Shown one piece after another: positions 30,672-38,450 of a stretch of 38,450 nt of DNA. The stretch is from Nocardia sienata NBRC 100364 (GTDB lineage Bacteria; Actinomycetota; Actinomycetes; Mycobacteriales; Mycobacteriaceae), in the NCBI RefSeq assembly GCF_001613205.1, contig NZ_BDBX01000060.1:1-38450 (forward strand), read 5' to 3'. A program made the translations under genes and the position numbers. Each line of letters begins with the position of its first letter. Positions within the stretch are counted from its first letter, which is position 1. The notes under the pieces are model-generated. The model ran no database searches, had not been told where the DNA came from, and saw only the letters and a list, made by a program, of their open reading frames with translations.

Positions 30672-30769
30672 GTTTCGTTCCTCTCCACAGGTCGGCGGCG
30701 GATATCACCCGCCGCCAGGGCTACCGCCGTGGTACCGGCCGGTCACCGGACGCAGGCGCTGTAACGAGC

Positions 30770-30789
30770 AACCGCGGCCGGCGGTTTTT
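30770..30789 (+). terminator. Intrinsic terminator upstream of the ferredoxin reductase gene
   Basis: AACCGC-GGCCG-GCGGTT is followed by TTT, so the last five bases form a T-run on the plus strand. It lies between divergent genes where no plus-strand gene ends, so it may be an attenuator or the end of a small RNA. Confidence 0.5.
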
Positions 30790-30887
30790 CGTTCCCGAAC
30801 GGGCCGGGAGATCGGTGCCGTCCTTTGTAGGCTGACGAGAGGACTCGGATCGTCGCTGGAACCACCCACCACAAGGGAGTATCAGCC

Positions 30888-32108
30888 ATGCCATCTGCGC
30901 AGCATTTCGTCATCGTCGGCGCCGGCCTGGCCGGGGCGAAAGTCGCCCGGGCGCTGCGGGACAACGATTTCGACGGTCACGTCACCCTGATCGGCAGGGA
31001 AGAGCGGCTACCGTACGAGCGGCCACCATTGTCGAAGGAGTATCTGACCGGTGCGAAACCGGTCGAGGAGTTCACCGTGGAGACCGCGGCCTGGTACCGC
31101 GACCACAATGTGGAGCTGCGGCTGGGCATCGAGGTCACCGCGATCGACCGGGCCGCCCGCACCGTGACCCTCGCCGACGGCTCGGCACTGGAATACGACA
31201 GGCTCGCGCTGGCCACGGGCGCGGAGTCCCGTGAGTTGCCCATTCCCGGCGCCGATGCCGAGGGTGTGTACACCCTGCGCACCCTGGGCGAATCGGATGC
31301 CCTGATCGAGCTGTTCCGCACCGCGCGGCGCCTGGTGGTGATCGGGGCCGGCTGGATCGGGCTCGAGGTCACCGCGGCGGCGCGCGGCGCGGGGGTGGCG
31401 GTCACCATCCTCGAAACCGGCTCCGCGCCGCTGCTGGGCGCGCTCGGCCCGGAGATGGGCGAGGTATTCGCCGAACTGCATCGCGACCACGGGGTCGATC
31501 TGCGTTTCGGCGCGCAGGTCCAGCGGATCACCACGGCGGACGGGCGCGCGACCGGTGTCGCACTCGCGGACGGTACCGAATTCGCCGCGGACGCGGTACT
31601 GGTCGCGGTGGGGGCGAAGCCGAATATCGAACTCGCCGAAACGTCCGGTCTGCTGACCGACAGCGGCGTCCTCGTCGATGCGAGCCTGACCAGTAGTGAT
31701 CCGAATATCTTCGCGGTGGGTGATATCGCCGAGCAGGACCACCCGGTCCTGGGCCGCCGTATCCGGGTGGAGCACTGGGCGAACGCGCTGAATCAGCCCG
31801 CGGTGGCGGCCGCGGCCATGCTCGGCCGCGCCGCGTCCTACGACCGGCTCCCCTACTTCTTCACCGATCAGTACGACCTCGGCATGGAGTACACCGGTTT
31901 CGCCGCACCCGGCGACTACGAACAGGTGGTCGTCCGCGGCGACCGCGACGGCCGGGAATTCGTCGCGTTCTGGCTCGATCCCCAACACCGGGTACTGGCG
32001 GGAATGAATGTGAACGTGTGGGATGTCGGTGATCGGATCAAGGAGCTGATCCTTTCGGGCGAACCGGTCGACCCGGCCCGGCTGGCGGACCGCTCGACGC
32101 CGTTGTGA
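30888..32108 (+). CDS. FAD-dependent ferredoxin/rubredoxin reductase
   Basis: 406 residues. FAD motif FVIVGAGLAGAKVARAL, then LPYERPPLSKEYL. NAD motif VVIGAGWIGLEVTAAARGAG, a third region FAVGDIAEQDHP, and the C-terminal reductase domain VEHWANALNQPAVAAAAMLG. This is the pattern of reductases that pass electrons from NAD(P)H to ferredoxin or rubredoxin for P450 or alkane systems (BphA4/PdR type). The AAGGGAG ribosome site lies eight bases before the ATG. No ferredoxin or P450 gene is adjacent, so the partner is unknown. It is followed by the DGPF-sigma pair, probably as a separate unit. Confidence 0.92.
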   Translation: MPSAQHFVIVGAGLAGAKVARALRDNDFDGHVTLIGREERLPYERPPLSKEYLTGAKPVEEFTVETAAWYRDHNVELRLGIEVTAIDRAARTVTLADGSALEYDRLALATGAESRELPIPGADAEGVYTLRTLGESDALIELFRTARRLVVIGAGWIGLEVTAAARGAGVAVTILETGSAPLLGALGPEMGEVFAELHRDHGVDLRFGAQVQRITTADGRATGVALADGTEFAADAVLVAVGAKPNIELAETSGLLTDSGVLVDASLTSSDPNIFAVGDIAEQDHPVLGRRIRVEHWANALNQPAVAAAAMLGRAASYDRLPYFFTDQYDLGMEYTGFAAPGDYEQVVVRGDRDGREFVAFWLDPQHRVLAGMNVNVWDVGDRIKELILSGEPVDPARLADRSTPL

Positions 32109-32110
32109 TA

Positions 32111-32126
32111 TGTGACCCACATCACT
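32111..32126. promoter_or_regulatory. CRP/GlxR-like site TGTGA-N6-TCACT
   Basis: TGTGACCCACATCACT differs by one base from the CRP/GlxR consensus TGTGA-N6-TCACA. It lies right after the reductase stop and 20 bases upstream of the DGPF promoter. Confidence 0.4.
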
Positions 32127-32145
32127 TGATTGAGGGGGTTCGCCG

Positions 32146-32172
32146 TGTCGGAATCCGCGACCCGGCTCCGAC
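32146..32172 (+). promoter_or_regulatory. Candidate ECF42-type promoter
   Basis: TGTCGG (32146-32151), exactly 17 bases, CGAC (32169-32172). As I recall, the ECF42 consensus is TGTCGA at -35 and CGAC or CGTC at -10, so this matches except for one base. The downstream operon encodes the sigma factor itself, which indicates autoregulation. The start codon is 48 bases further. Confidence 0.55.
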
Positions 32173-32219
32173 CTCATCGTGAACGCGCCACCGGGGCGCG
32201 ACCGGCACCAGGAGTACTC

Positions 32220-32621
32220 GTGAAATACATGCTGATCAAGACCTACGCCGCGGCCGCCCACTGCGATACCCCGCTGCCGGAGTGGGCGCCCGAGGACATT
32301 GCCGCCCATATCGAATTCCAGCGCACACTCGGCGCCCAACTGGCCGCGGCGGGCGAGCTGGTCGACGCGCAGGGGCTCAGCGGCCCGGACGAGGCACGGC
32401 TGGTCAGTTCCGACGGCCGTTCGGCGCCGGTGGTGACCGACGGGCCGTGGGCCGAGACGAAGGAGTTCCTGGCCGGCTACTGGATCGTGGATGTCGACAG
32501 CCCCGAACGGGCCGTCGAGATCGCCGCGCAGGCCTCCGCGGCTCCCGGCCCCGGCGGCAAGCCGATCGGCGAATACATCGAGGTCCGCCAGATCATGTCC
32601 GCGCCCGCCGCCGACCTGTGA
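32220..32621 (+). CDS. DGPF/YCII-domain protein
   Basis: 133 residues from a GTG at 32220, chosen because CCAGGAGTACTC precedes it; an open frame extends to 32130 without coding look. Starts VKYMLIKTYAAAA. Motifs: DAQGLSGPDEARLV, the DGPW form of DGPF in VVTDGPWAETKEFLAGYW, and ERAVEIAAQA. DGPF proteins are YCII-like dimeric ferredoxin-like folds, almost always encoded next to ECF42 sigma factors; their biochemical role is not known. The stop overlaps the GTG of the sigma gene (GTGA), so the two are coupled. Confidence 0.9.
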   Translation: MKYMLIKTYAAAAHCDTPLPEWAPEDIAAHIEFQRTLGAQLAAAGELVDAQGLSGPDEARLVSSDGRSAPVVTDGPWAETKEFLAGYWIVDVDSPERAVEIAAQASAAPGPGGKPIGEYIEVRQIMSAPAADL

Positions 32622-33934
32622 CCGGAACCCGTCGCCACGACAGTGATCCGATCGAGGACCTGCTGCGTGACCTCACGCCGCGGGTTCTCGGCGCGCTGAT
32701 CCGGTGGTCCGGTGATTTCGCCGCGGCCGAGGACGCGCTCCAGGAGGCGATGCTCGCGGCGGTACACAGCTGGCGTGCCGACGGGCTCCCCGACAATCCG
32801 GGCGCATGGTTGCTGACGGTGGCCCGGCGCCGGGCCACCGACGCCGTCCGGGCCGATATCGCCCGGCGCGAGCGGGAATCGCTCGTCGCCGCGCAGACCC
32901 GGTCCGCCGGTCCGGCATCGCCGGCGGACCCGGCGACACCGGACTCGCCCGGCGACGATCGAGAACACGACGACACACTCACCCTCTTCTTCTCGTGCTG
33001 CCACCCGGCATCGACCCCCGCGCACGCCGTGGCACTCACGTTGCGCGCGGTGGGCGGGCTCACCACGGCCGAGATCGCCCGCGCCTTCCTCATCCCGGAA
33101 GCGACCATGACACAGCGGCTGACCCGGGCCAGGCGACGGCTGGCGGCACTGGACAGACCGTTCGCACCGCCGGCCGCCGGCCAGTGGGAACAACGACTCG
33201 CCATGGTGCTGCACGTGCTGTACCTGATCTTCACCGAGGGGCACACCAGCACCTCCGGCCCGCGGCTCGCGCGCGTCGATCTGTCGGTGGAGGCCATCCG
33301 GCTCACCCGGCAGCTGCATCAGCGGTTACCGGGCGACCCCGAGGTGAGCGGCCTGCTCGCCCTGATGCTGCTGACCGACGCCCGCCGCGACGCCCGCACC
33401 GGTCCGCACGGTGAACTGATCCCCTTGGCCGACCAGGACCGGCGGCGGTGGAATCGCACCGCGATCACCGAGTGTCTGCGGCTGGCAGCCGCCGCCGCGG
33501 CCCACGGCCTCACCGGCACCTACCGGATCCAGGCGGCCATCGCCGGAGTCCACGCACAGGCGGCCCGCTACACCGATACCGACTGGGAGTCGGTCCGGCG
33601 CCTCTATCTGCTGCTGTGGCGAGTGACCCCGGGCCCGCTGGTCACGCTGAACCTGGCGGTCGCAACTGCCATGGTGGACGGGCCGCAGGCCGGCCTGGCG
33701 CTCGTCGCCGACTTGGACACGGCCCTGCGGAGCACTCATCGGCTGGCCGCGGTGCGCGCTCACCTCTACGAGATGTCCGGTGACACCGCCGCGGCCATCG
33801 CCCACTACACCGAAGCGGCCGGCCGGACCGGCAGCCGAGCCGAATACGACTACCTCACCCTACGAGCGGCCCGGCTCCGGCATCCGCCTCACGACTCCGT
33901 CGATCCCCAGCTGCGGCCGGTGATCAGCTCATAG
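32618..33934 (+). CDS. ECF42-type sigma factor with C-terminal helical-repeat extension
   Basis: 438 residues from a GTG at 32618. Sigma region 2: DAEDALQEAM-like sequence (AAEDALQEAMLAAVHSWRAD, GAWLLTVARRRATDAVRADI). An acidic Pro-rich linker follows, then sigma region 4: LTTAEIARAFLIPEATMTQRL. The remaining ~240 residues are helical and TPR-like (HVLYLIFTEGHTSTSG, ALMLLTDARRDARTG, AAIAGVHAQAARYTDTDW, NLAVATAMVDGPQAG). This extension and the coupled DGPF gene define group ECF42; no anti-sigma gene is next to it, as is normal for that group, where the extension is thought to control activity. The 3' end overlaps purC on the opposite strand by 46 bases. Confidence 0.9.
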   Translation: MTGTRRHDSDPIEDLLRDLTPRVLGALIRWSGDFAAAEDALQEAMLAAVHSWRADGLPDNPGAWLLTVARRRATDAVRADIARRERESLVAAQTRSAGPASPADPATPDSPGDDREHDDTLTLFFSCCHPASTPAHAVALTLRAVGGLTTAEIARAFLIPEATMTQRLTRARRRLAALDRPFAPPAAGQWEQRLAMVLHVLYLIFTEGHTSTSGPRLARVDLSVEAIRLTRQLHQRLPGDPEVSGLLALMLLTDARRDARTGPHGELIPLADQDRRRWNRTAITECLRLAAAAAAHGLTGTYRIQAAIAGVHAQAARYTDTDWESVRRLYLLLWRVTPGPLVTLNLAVATAMVDGPQAGLALVADLDTALRSTHRLAAVRAHLYEMSGDTAAAIAHYTEAAGRTGSRAEYDYLTLRAARLRHPPHDSVDPQLRPVISS

Positions 33935-34728
33935 GCTTCGACGTATTTGCTCCGGGTCGCCGCGACGATATCGGCCGGGATCTCCGGGCCGGGCGGTTCC
34001 TTGTCCCAGCCGGTGGAGGTGGCCCAATCCCGGACGAACTGCTTGTCGAACGACCGCTGCGGCCGGCCGGGCTCCCATTCCGCGGCCGGCCAGAAACGGG
34101 AGGAATCGGAGGTCAGTAGTTCGTCACCCAAGGTGAGGACCTCACCGTCCCAGCCGAATTCGACCTTCGTATCGGCGATGATCACACCGCGCTCGGCCGC
34201 GTAGGCCGCGCCCCGGGAGTACAGGTCGAGCGTGAGGTCGCGCAGCCGCGCGGCGACCTCGGCACCCTCCTGCGCGACCACCTCGTCGAAGGTCATGGGC
34301 TCGTCGTGGCCGGTATCGGACACCTTGGTGGTCGGGGTGAAGATCGGTTCGGGAAGTTTGTCGCCTTCGCGCAGTCCCTCGGGCAGCCGGATCCCCGAGA
34401 CCGAACCGGTGCGCTGGTAGTCCTTCCATCCCGAACCCACCAGGTAACCCCGGGCGACGCACTCCACAAGCACCATCTTCAACGGCTTCACCCGCACGGC
34501 CCGGCCCGCGAACTCCGGCGGCACATCCGTAGCGGAGAGCACATGGTTGGGGATATCGGCGAAATACTCGAACCACCAGTTCGACAGCTGGGTCAGCAGG
34601 GCGCCCTTGTCCGGGATCGGGGTGGGCAGCGAGACGTCGTACACCGAAACCCGGTCCGAGGCGACCAGGAGCAGCGTGTCGCCGTCGGTGTACAGGTCGC
34701 GCACCTTTCCGGCGTGCACATGCTTCAC
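33889..34728 (-). CDS. purC: Phosphoribosylaminoimidazole-succinocarboxamide synthase
   Basis: 279 residues from a GTG at 34728 with GGAG about ten bases upstream. Conserved HAGKVRDLYTDGDTLLLVAS, DRVSVYDVSLPTPIPDKG, VECVARGYLVGSGWKDYQ, FTPTTKV, DTKVEFGWDG, DELLTSDSSRFWPA and SFDKQFVRDW. It joins CAIR and aspartate with ATP to give SAICAR in purine synthesis. The mycobacterial enzyme is ~297 residues; here the N-terminus begins a few residues later, which looks normal. It is divergent from pepN, with about 120 bases between. Confidence 0.95.
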   Translation of the reverse strand: MKHVHAGKVRDLYTDGDTLLLVASDRVSVYDVSLPTPIPDKGALLTQLSNWWFEYFADIPNHVLSATDVPPEFAGRAVRVKPLKMVLVECVARGYLVGSGWKDYQRTGSVSGIRLPEGLREGDKLPEPIFTPTTKVSDTGHDEPMTFDEVVAQEGAEVAARLRDLTLDLYSRGAAYAAERGVIIADTKVEFGWDGEVLTLGDELLTSDSSRFWPAAEWEPGRPQRSFDKQFVRDWATSTGWDKEPPGPEIPADIVAATRSKYVEAYELITGRSWGSTES

Positions 34729-34848
34729 GTTGTCGCTCCGATCCTGGTCGTGTGGGCGGCGAGATCGACTCCCGCGCGGGCAACCTTACCGGCGTGGCAT
34801 TGTGGACAACGCCCGTGCCCGTTGCACTCGTGTCCTCGAAGGAGCCCG

Positions 34849-37416
34849 ATGTCCGCACCGAACCTCACCCGTGAACAGGCGATCGAACGCGCCGAGATCG
34901 TCTCGGTCGAGAACTACCGCATCGACCTCGATCTGACCGACGGGGCGGGGAAACCGGGCGAGCAGACTTTCCTGTCCCGCAGTACGGTGACCTTCACCGC
35001 GAAACCCGGTGCGTCCACGTTCGTCGATATCGTCGCCCGGGGAGTGCGTTCGGCGGTGCTCAACGGCACCCCGCTCGATATCGGCGGCTACGACGAGTCC
35101 ACCGGCCTCACCCTCACCGACCTCGCCGAGCGCAACGAACTCGTGGTGGAGGCCGATTGCGAGTACTCCCACACCGGTGAGGGCCTGCACCGGTTCGTCG
35201 ATCCGGCCGACGGCGCGGTCTATCTGTACTCGCAGTTCGAGACGGCCGACGCCAAACGGATGTTCGCCTGCTTCGACCAGCCCGATCTCAAGGCCACGTT
35301 CGATATCGAGGTCACCGCCCCCGCGGACTGGAAGGTCATCTCCAACGGCGCAGGCACCGTGGACAGCGGGAAGCACCGGTTCGCCACCACGCCGCTCATG
35401 AGCACCTATCTGGTGGCGCTCATCGCCGGCCCCTATGCCGAATGGACCGATACCTACACCGACGAGCACGGCGATATCCCGCTGGGCATCTACTGCCGGG
35501 CCTCGCTGGCCGAACATATGGACGCCGACCGGCTGTTCACCGAGACCAAGCAGGGTTTCGGCTTCTACCACAAGAATTTCGGCGTCCCCTACGCGTTCGG
35601 GAAATACGACCAACTGTTCGTCCCGGAGTTCAACGCCGGCGCCATGGAGAACGCGGGCGCGGTCACCTTCCTGGAGGATTACGTCTTCCGGTCGAAGGTC
35701 ACCCGGGCCTCCTACGAGCGGCGCGCGGAAACCGTGCTGCACGAGATGGCGCATATGTGGTTCGGCGACCTGGTCACCATGAAGTGGTGGGACGACCTGT
35801 GGCTCAACGAATCCTTCGCGACCTTCGCGTCGGTGCTGTGCCAGGCCGAGGCCACCGAATACACCAGCGCTTGGACCACCTTCGCCAATGTCGAGAAATC
35901 GTGGGCGTACCGGCAGGATCAGCTGCCCTCCACCCACCCGATCGCCGCCGATATCCCCGACCTGGCGGCGGTGGAGGTGAACTTCGACGGCATCACCTAC
36001 GCCAAGGGTGCGAGCGTGCTCAAACAGCTCGTGGCCTACGTCGGGCTGGAGCCGTTCCTGGCCGGTCTGCGCGCCTACTTCGCCGACCACGCCTACGGCA
36101 ACGCCACCTTCGACGACCTGCTGACGGCGCTGGAGAAATCCTCGGGCCGCGACCTGTCCACCTGGGGCGCGCAGTGGCTGAAGACCACCGGCCTCAATAT
36201 CCTGCGCCCCGAGTTCGAGGTCGATGCCGACGGCAGGTTCACCTCCTTCGCGGTGGTCCAGGAGGGCGCGGCGCCCGGCGCCGGAGAACGGCGTGTGCAT
36301 CGCCTGGCCGTCGGTGTCTACGACGACCGCGACGGCAAACTGGTACGCACCCGGCGGGTGGAACTCGACCTGGACGCCGCCGAGCGCACCGAGGTCCCCG
36401 AGCTGATCGGTACCGAACGCGGGAAGTTCGTGCTGGTCAACGATGACGATCTCACCTACTGCTCGGTGCGCCTCGACGCCGATTCACTCGATGTGCTGGT
36501 GAACCGGATCGCCGATATCGCCGATCCCCTCCCCCGCACCCTCGCCTGGTCCGCGGCCTGGGAGATGACCCGGCAGGCCGAGTTCCGCGCCCGCGATTTC
36601 GTCGCGCTGGTCCAGCGCGGGATCGGCGCGGAAACCGAGATCGGCGTGGTGCAGCGGCTGCTCATGCAGGCCAACACCACTCTGCGCAGCTACGCCGATC
36701 CGGCCTGGGCCGAGAGCACCGGCTGGCCGGAGTACGCGAACCGACTGCTGGAGCTGGCGCGTGAAGCGGCGCCCGGGTCCGATCATCAGCTCGCGTTCGT
36801 CAACGCCCTCACCGGCGCCAAACTGTCCGCATGGCACAGCGAGGTGCTGCGCGAACTGCTCAACGGCGATCCGGCGGCCGTCGGCCTGCCCGGCCTGACC
36901 GTCGACACCGACCTGCGCTGGCGGTTGCTCACCGCTCTCGCGGCGGCCGGAGAGATCGACGCCGACGGTCCGGACACCCCGGCCATCGATGCCGAACTGC
37001 GCAACGACGAGACGGCGGCCGGCCGACGGCAGGCGGCCACCGCGGCCACCGCGCGCCCGCAGCAGCAGGTGAAGGAAGCGGCGTGGGACAAGGTGATCGG
37101 CGACGATTCGGTGCCCAACATCACCGCCCGTTCCATCGTCGGAGGTTTCGCGCCGGCCGGACAGGACAACCTGCTGGCGCCGTTCGTGGCACGGTACTTC
37201 GACGAGATCCCCGCGGTCTGGGAACGCCGGTCCAGTGAGGTCGCGCAGACCGTGGTGGTCGGACTGTACCCGGCCTGGGATATCAGCGACGAAGCCGTCG
37301 CCCGCGCCGACGAGTTCCTCGCCGCCGATCACCCGCCTGCCCTGCGACGCCTGGTGAGCGAGGGTAAGGCGGGGGTCGAACGGTCACTGCGCGCCCGGGC
37401 CTTCGATATCTCCTGA
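34849..37416 (+). CDS. pepN: Aminopeptidase N (M1 family)
   Basis: 855 residues. The GAMEN exopeptidase motif (264-268) lies in NAGAMENAGAVTF. The zinc site is HEMAHMWFG (His298, Glu299, His302) with third ligand Glu321 in WLNESFA. A C-terminal ERAP1-like helical domain ends in DISDEAVARADEFL. It removes N-terminal residues from peptides in the cytosol; no signal peptide. GAAGGAG lies seven bases before the ATG. Equivalent to Rv2467, in the same neighbourhood. Length matches actinobacterial PepN (~860). Confidence 0.96.
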   Translation: MSAPNLTREQAIERAEIVSVENYRIDLDLTDGAGKPGEQTFLSRSTVTFTAKPGASTFVDIVARGVRSAVLNGTPLDIGGYDESTGLTLTDLAERNELVVEADCEYSHTGEGLHRFVDPADGAVYLYSQFETADAKRMFACFDQPDLKATFDIEVTAPADWKVISNGAGTVDSGKHRFATTPLMSTYLVALIAGPYAEWTDTYTDEHGDIPLGIYCRASLAEHMDADRLFTETKQGFGFYHKNFGVPYAFGKYDQLFVPEFNAGAMENAGAVTFLEDYVFRSKVTRASYERRAETVLHEMAHMWFGDLVTMKWWDDLWLNESFATFASVLCQAEATEYTSAWTTFANVEKSWAYRQDQLPSTHPIAADIPDLAAVEVNFDGITYAKGASVLKQLVAYVGLEPFLAGLRAYFADHAYGNATFDDLLTALEKSSGRDLSTWGAQWLKTTGLNILRPEFEVDADGRFTSFAVVQEGAAPGAGERRVHRLAVGVYDDRDGKLVRTRRVELDLDAAERTEVPELIGTERGKFVLVNDDDLTYCSVRLDADSLDVLVNRIADIADPLPRTLAWSAAWEMTRQAEFRARDFVALVQRGIGAETEIGVVQRLLMQANTTLRSYADPAWAESTGWPEYANRLLELAREAAPGSDHQLAFVNALTGAKLSAWHSEVLRELLNGDPAAVGLPGLTVDTDLRWRLLTALAAAGEIDADGPDTPAIDAELRNDETAAGRRQAATAATARPQQQVKEAAWDKVIGDDSVPNITARSIVGGFAPAGQDNLLAPFVARYFDEIPAVWERRSSEVAQTVVVGLYPAWDISDEAVARADEFLAADHPPALRRLVSEGKAGVERSLRARAFDIS

Positions 37417-37429
37417 TCCGGAACGGCGA

Positions 37430-37460
37430 ACGGCGCGTCCACCAGTGGTGGACGCGCCGT
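37430..37460. terminator. Strong bidirectional terminator after pepN
   Basis: A perfect 14-base stem ACGGCGCGTCCACC/GGTGGACGCGCCGT with a three-base loop starts 14 bases after the pepN stop. It can serve both convergent genes. Confidence 0.85.
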
Positions 37461-37481
37461 GGTCGTCTTTCGCGAGCGCTC

Positions 37482-37499
37482 CCCGGCCACAGGGCCGGG
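37482..37499 (-). terminator. Second hairpin, at the end of the DUF5130 gene
   Basis: A seven-base stem CCCGGCC/GGCCGGG with an ACAG loop lies six bases past the minus-strand stop. No T-run. Confidence 0.5.
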
Positions 37500-37504
37500 T
37501 GTTG

Positions 37505-37969
37505 TCAGCGGCCGATGGCCGCGGCCATCACCCGCACCGCCGAGATGAGCCCGTCGATCAACTCACCCTGCCGCAGCGAACTCAACGCGGCGGTGACCCC
37601 GAGCTGGCACACCCGGTCGTTCGCGCGCTCGGCCACATCCCTACCGGAGCGGACCTCCACGGCGTGGTCGTTCGGGGAGACTGCGATGAGCACCGAACGC
37701 GCCGCCTCCGGAGTGGTGGGGAAGAAGGCGTCCACCGCGGCCGCGGGATCCACACCGAGATCGCCGATGAACACGTTGAACCGGACCTTGGTCGCCCGGG
37801 TGGCCTCGGTGAGCACATTGTCCATGGCCAGCCGCTCGTTGTTGTCGAACGGAGCCTCTTTGAACACATCACCGGCCTCGTGGACCCCCGAGACCCGGCC
37901 GCTGCTGGTGAGCGCGTATCCGCGCGGCAGTTCGGACTCGACCACCGCAGGCCATTTAGTACTTGCCAC
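37505..37969 (-). CDS. DUF5130/TPM-domain protein (Rv2468c-like)
   Basis: 154 residues from a GTG at 37969. A short lead with LPRGYALTSSGRVSGVHEAG precedes a TPM-type domain: LTEATRATKVRFNVFIGDLG, DPAAAVDAFFPTTPEAARSV, LIAVSPNDHAVEVRSGRDVA and a C-terminal amphipathic helix (LIDGLISAVRVMAAAIG). TPM domains are linked to photosystem repair in plants and to respiratory supercomplexes in actinobacteria. Its start overlaps the end of ctaJ by 14 bases, and the pair matches the mycobacterial order downstream of pepN. No membrane helix is evident. Confidence 0.8.
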   Translation of the reverse strand: MASTKWPAVVESELPRGYALTSSGRVSGVHEAGDVFKEAPFDNNERLAMDNVLTEATRATKVRFNVFIGDLGVDPAAAVDAFFPTTPEAARSVLIAVSPNDHAVEVRSGRDVAERANDRVCQLGVTAALSSLRQGELIDGLISAVRVMAAAIGR

Positions 37970-38249
37970 TTGCCCGGCCTCCGATCAACGCTTCCTTGGG
38001 TGCCTCGAGGGCATCGAACGCCACATGCGAGCCGTGCGACGACTCACCGGCGTCATAGGAGTGACCGGATCCGGTCACCTCGTCGGTGGCACTCCACAGC
38101 ACCGGGGCGGCCGTCCACTTCTTGCTCATATCGAAGTGGACCGGCTTCTCACCGGGCAGCGGCTTACCGAGGTACGACAAACCAGCGATTATGAGGTAGA
38201 TCCCCAATGGGATACCGGCGAAAATCGCCACCGTCTCGAGAATGCTCAC
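37956..38249 (-). CDS. ctaJ: aa3-type cytochrome oxidase subunit CtaJ
   Basis: 97 residues: one membrane helix near the start (ETVAIFAGIPLGIYLIIAGL), then a polar tail with LPGEKPVHFDMSKKWTAAPV and a Ser/His-rich region. The start ETV-IFAGIPL-L-IAGL and the gene order (DUF5130 gene next to it, pepN beyond) match the small actinobacterial subunit CtaJ seen in the mycobacterial III2IV2 respiratory supercomplex. The GTG start at 38249 lies seven bases from the TACCTT box, so the message may be leaderless. Identification is by pattern and neighbourhood. Confidence 0.7.
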   Translation of the reverse strand: MSILETVAIFAGIPLGIYLIIAGLSYLGKPLPGEKPVHFDMSKKWTAAPVLWSATDEVTGSGHSYDAGESSHGSHVAFDALEAPKEALIGGRASGKY

Positions 38250-38255
38250 GCCCTA

Positions 38256-38284
38256 AAGGTAGACGATCCTCTGTAGTAGTTCAC
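38256..38284 (-). promoter_or_regulatory. Candidate ctaJ promoter
   Basis: Minus strand: GTGAAC (38284-38279), 17 bases, TACCTT (38261-38256). The start point would coincide with the GTG start codon at 38249. Confidence 0.4.
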
Positions 38285-38385
38285 CGAGGGATAGCCCGTG
38301 TCACCGGTAACACCACCCATACTCCGAGGTCGGACCCGGGATCAGGTCTTCGTCGGCCAACGCGACCACCTGCGTCGAGTGTTAC

Positions 38386-38415
38386 GAGACACCTCAAAGG
38401 GTTGAGGCCCGTCTC
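38386..38415. terminator. Two-part hairpin near the right edge
   Basis: GAGAC/GTCTC enclose an inner CTCAA/TTGAG stem. It lies where a minus-strand gene beyond the window could end; a TGA in one minus frame occurs at 38436-38438. No gene is visible in 38285-38450. Confidence 0.4.
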
Positions 38416-38450
38416 GCCCCTTGGCCGAAGGTGCTCAGAGGTCGCCCTCT

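Overview
The window is high-GC actinobacterial chromosome, most likely Nocardia or a close relative. The right-hand part keeps the mycobacterial gene neighbourhood nei2 (Rv2464c) - rpiB (Rv2465c) - mycothiol-dependent DsbA-like reductase (Rv2466c) - pepN (Rv2467) - DUF5130 protein (Rv2468c) - ctaJ, and WhiB and mycothiol-type proteins are present. Gene functions are read from motifs and remembered family patterns; no search was run.

Left half (1-22469): an unusual two-arm secretion locus. Arm A (minus strand, 11718 down to 1) has an optional tiny Cys-containing ORF, two large paralogous proteins with glycine-zipper N-termini, and then an ESX-1-accessory-like series: EspB-like, YbaB/EspL-like, an unrecognised 228-residue protein, EspD/EspH-like, EspC-like, EspK-like and EspC/EspJ-like (cut by the window edge). 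The order espB-espL-...-espK-(espJ) mirrors the M. tuberculosis ESX-1 locus. None of the ESX core genes (eccB-E, mycP, esxA/B) lies inside the window. Arm B is a type IV secretion/conjugation-like set. A TrbL/VirB6-like protein is on the plus strand (12012-14330). A minus-strand operon (22469 down to 14547) encodes a PAS-like protein, TcpC/VirB8-like, a small two-TM pilin/VirB2-like protein, a TcpE/VirB3-like protein, a VirB4 ATPase, a degenerate NlpC-like membrane protein and an active-looking NlpC/P60 peptidoglycan hydrolase. No relaxase, coupling ATPase, integrase or replication gene is seen, so this looks more like a resident protein-export or cell-wall machine than a complete conjugative element. 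NlpC-like C-terminal domains and a Met/Leu-rich segment recur in proteins of both arms, which suggests that they work together.

Middle (22470-26600): a 440-base control region with a promoter whose spacer is a palindrome, a ROK-family protein with altered ATP and sugar motifs, a WhiB-like regulator, a divergent MerR-type regulator with two palindromes upstream, and tRNA-Pro(TGG) and tRNA-Gly(TCC), both on the minus strand.

Right half (26574-38450): mostly core genes. These are a GGDEF diguanylate cyclase, Nei2 and RpiB, an M48 membrane metallopeptidase, a CPWC thioredoxin-fold reductase, a ferredoxin reductase, a DGPF/YCII protein coupled to an ECF42-type sigma factor with a matching candidate promoter, purC, pepN, a DUF5130 protein and CtaJ. 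Strong GC-rich hairpins mark most convergent gene ends.
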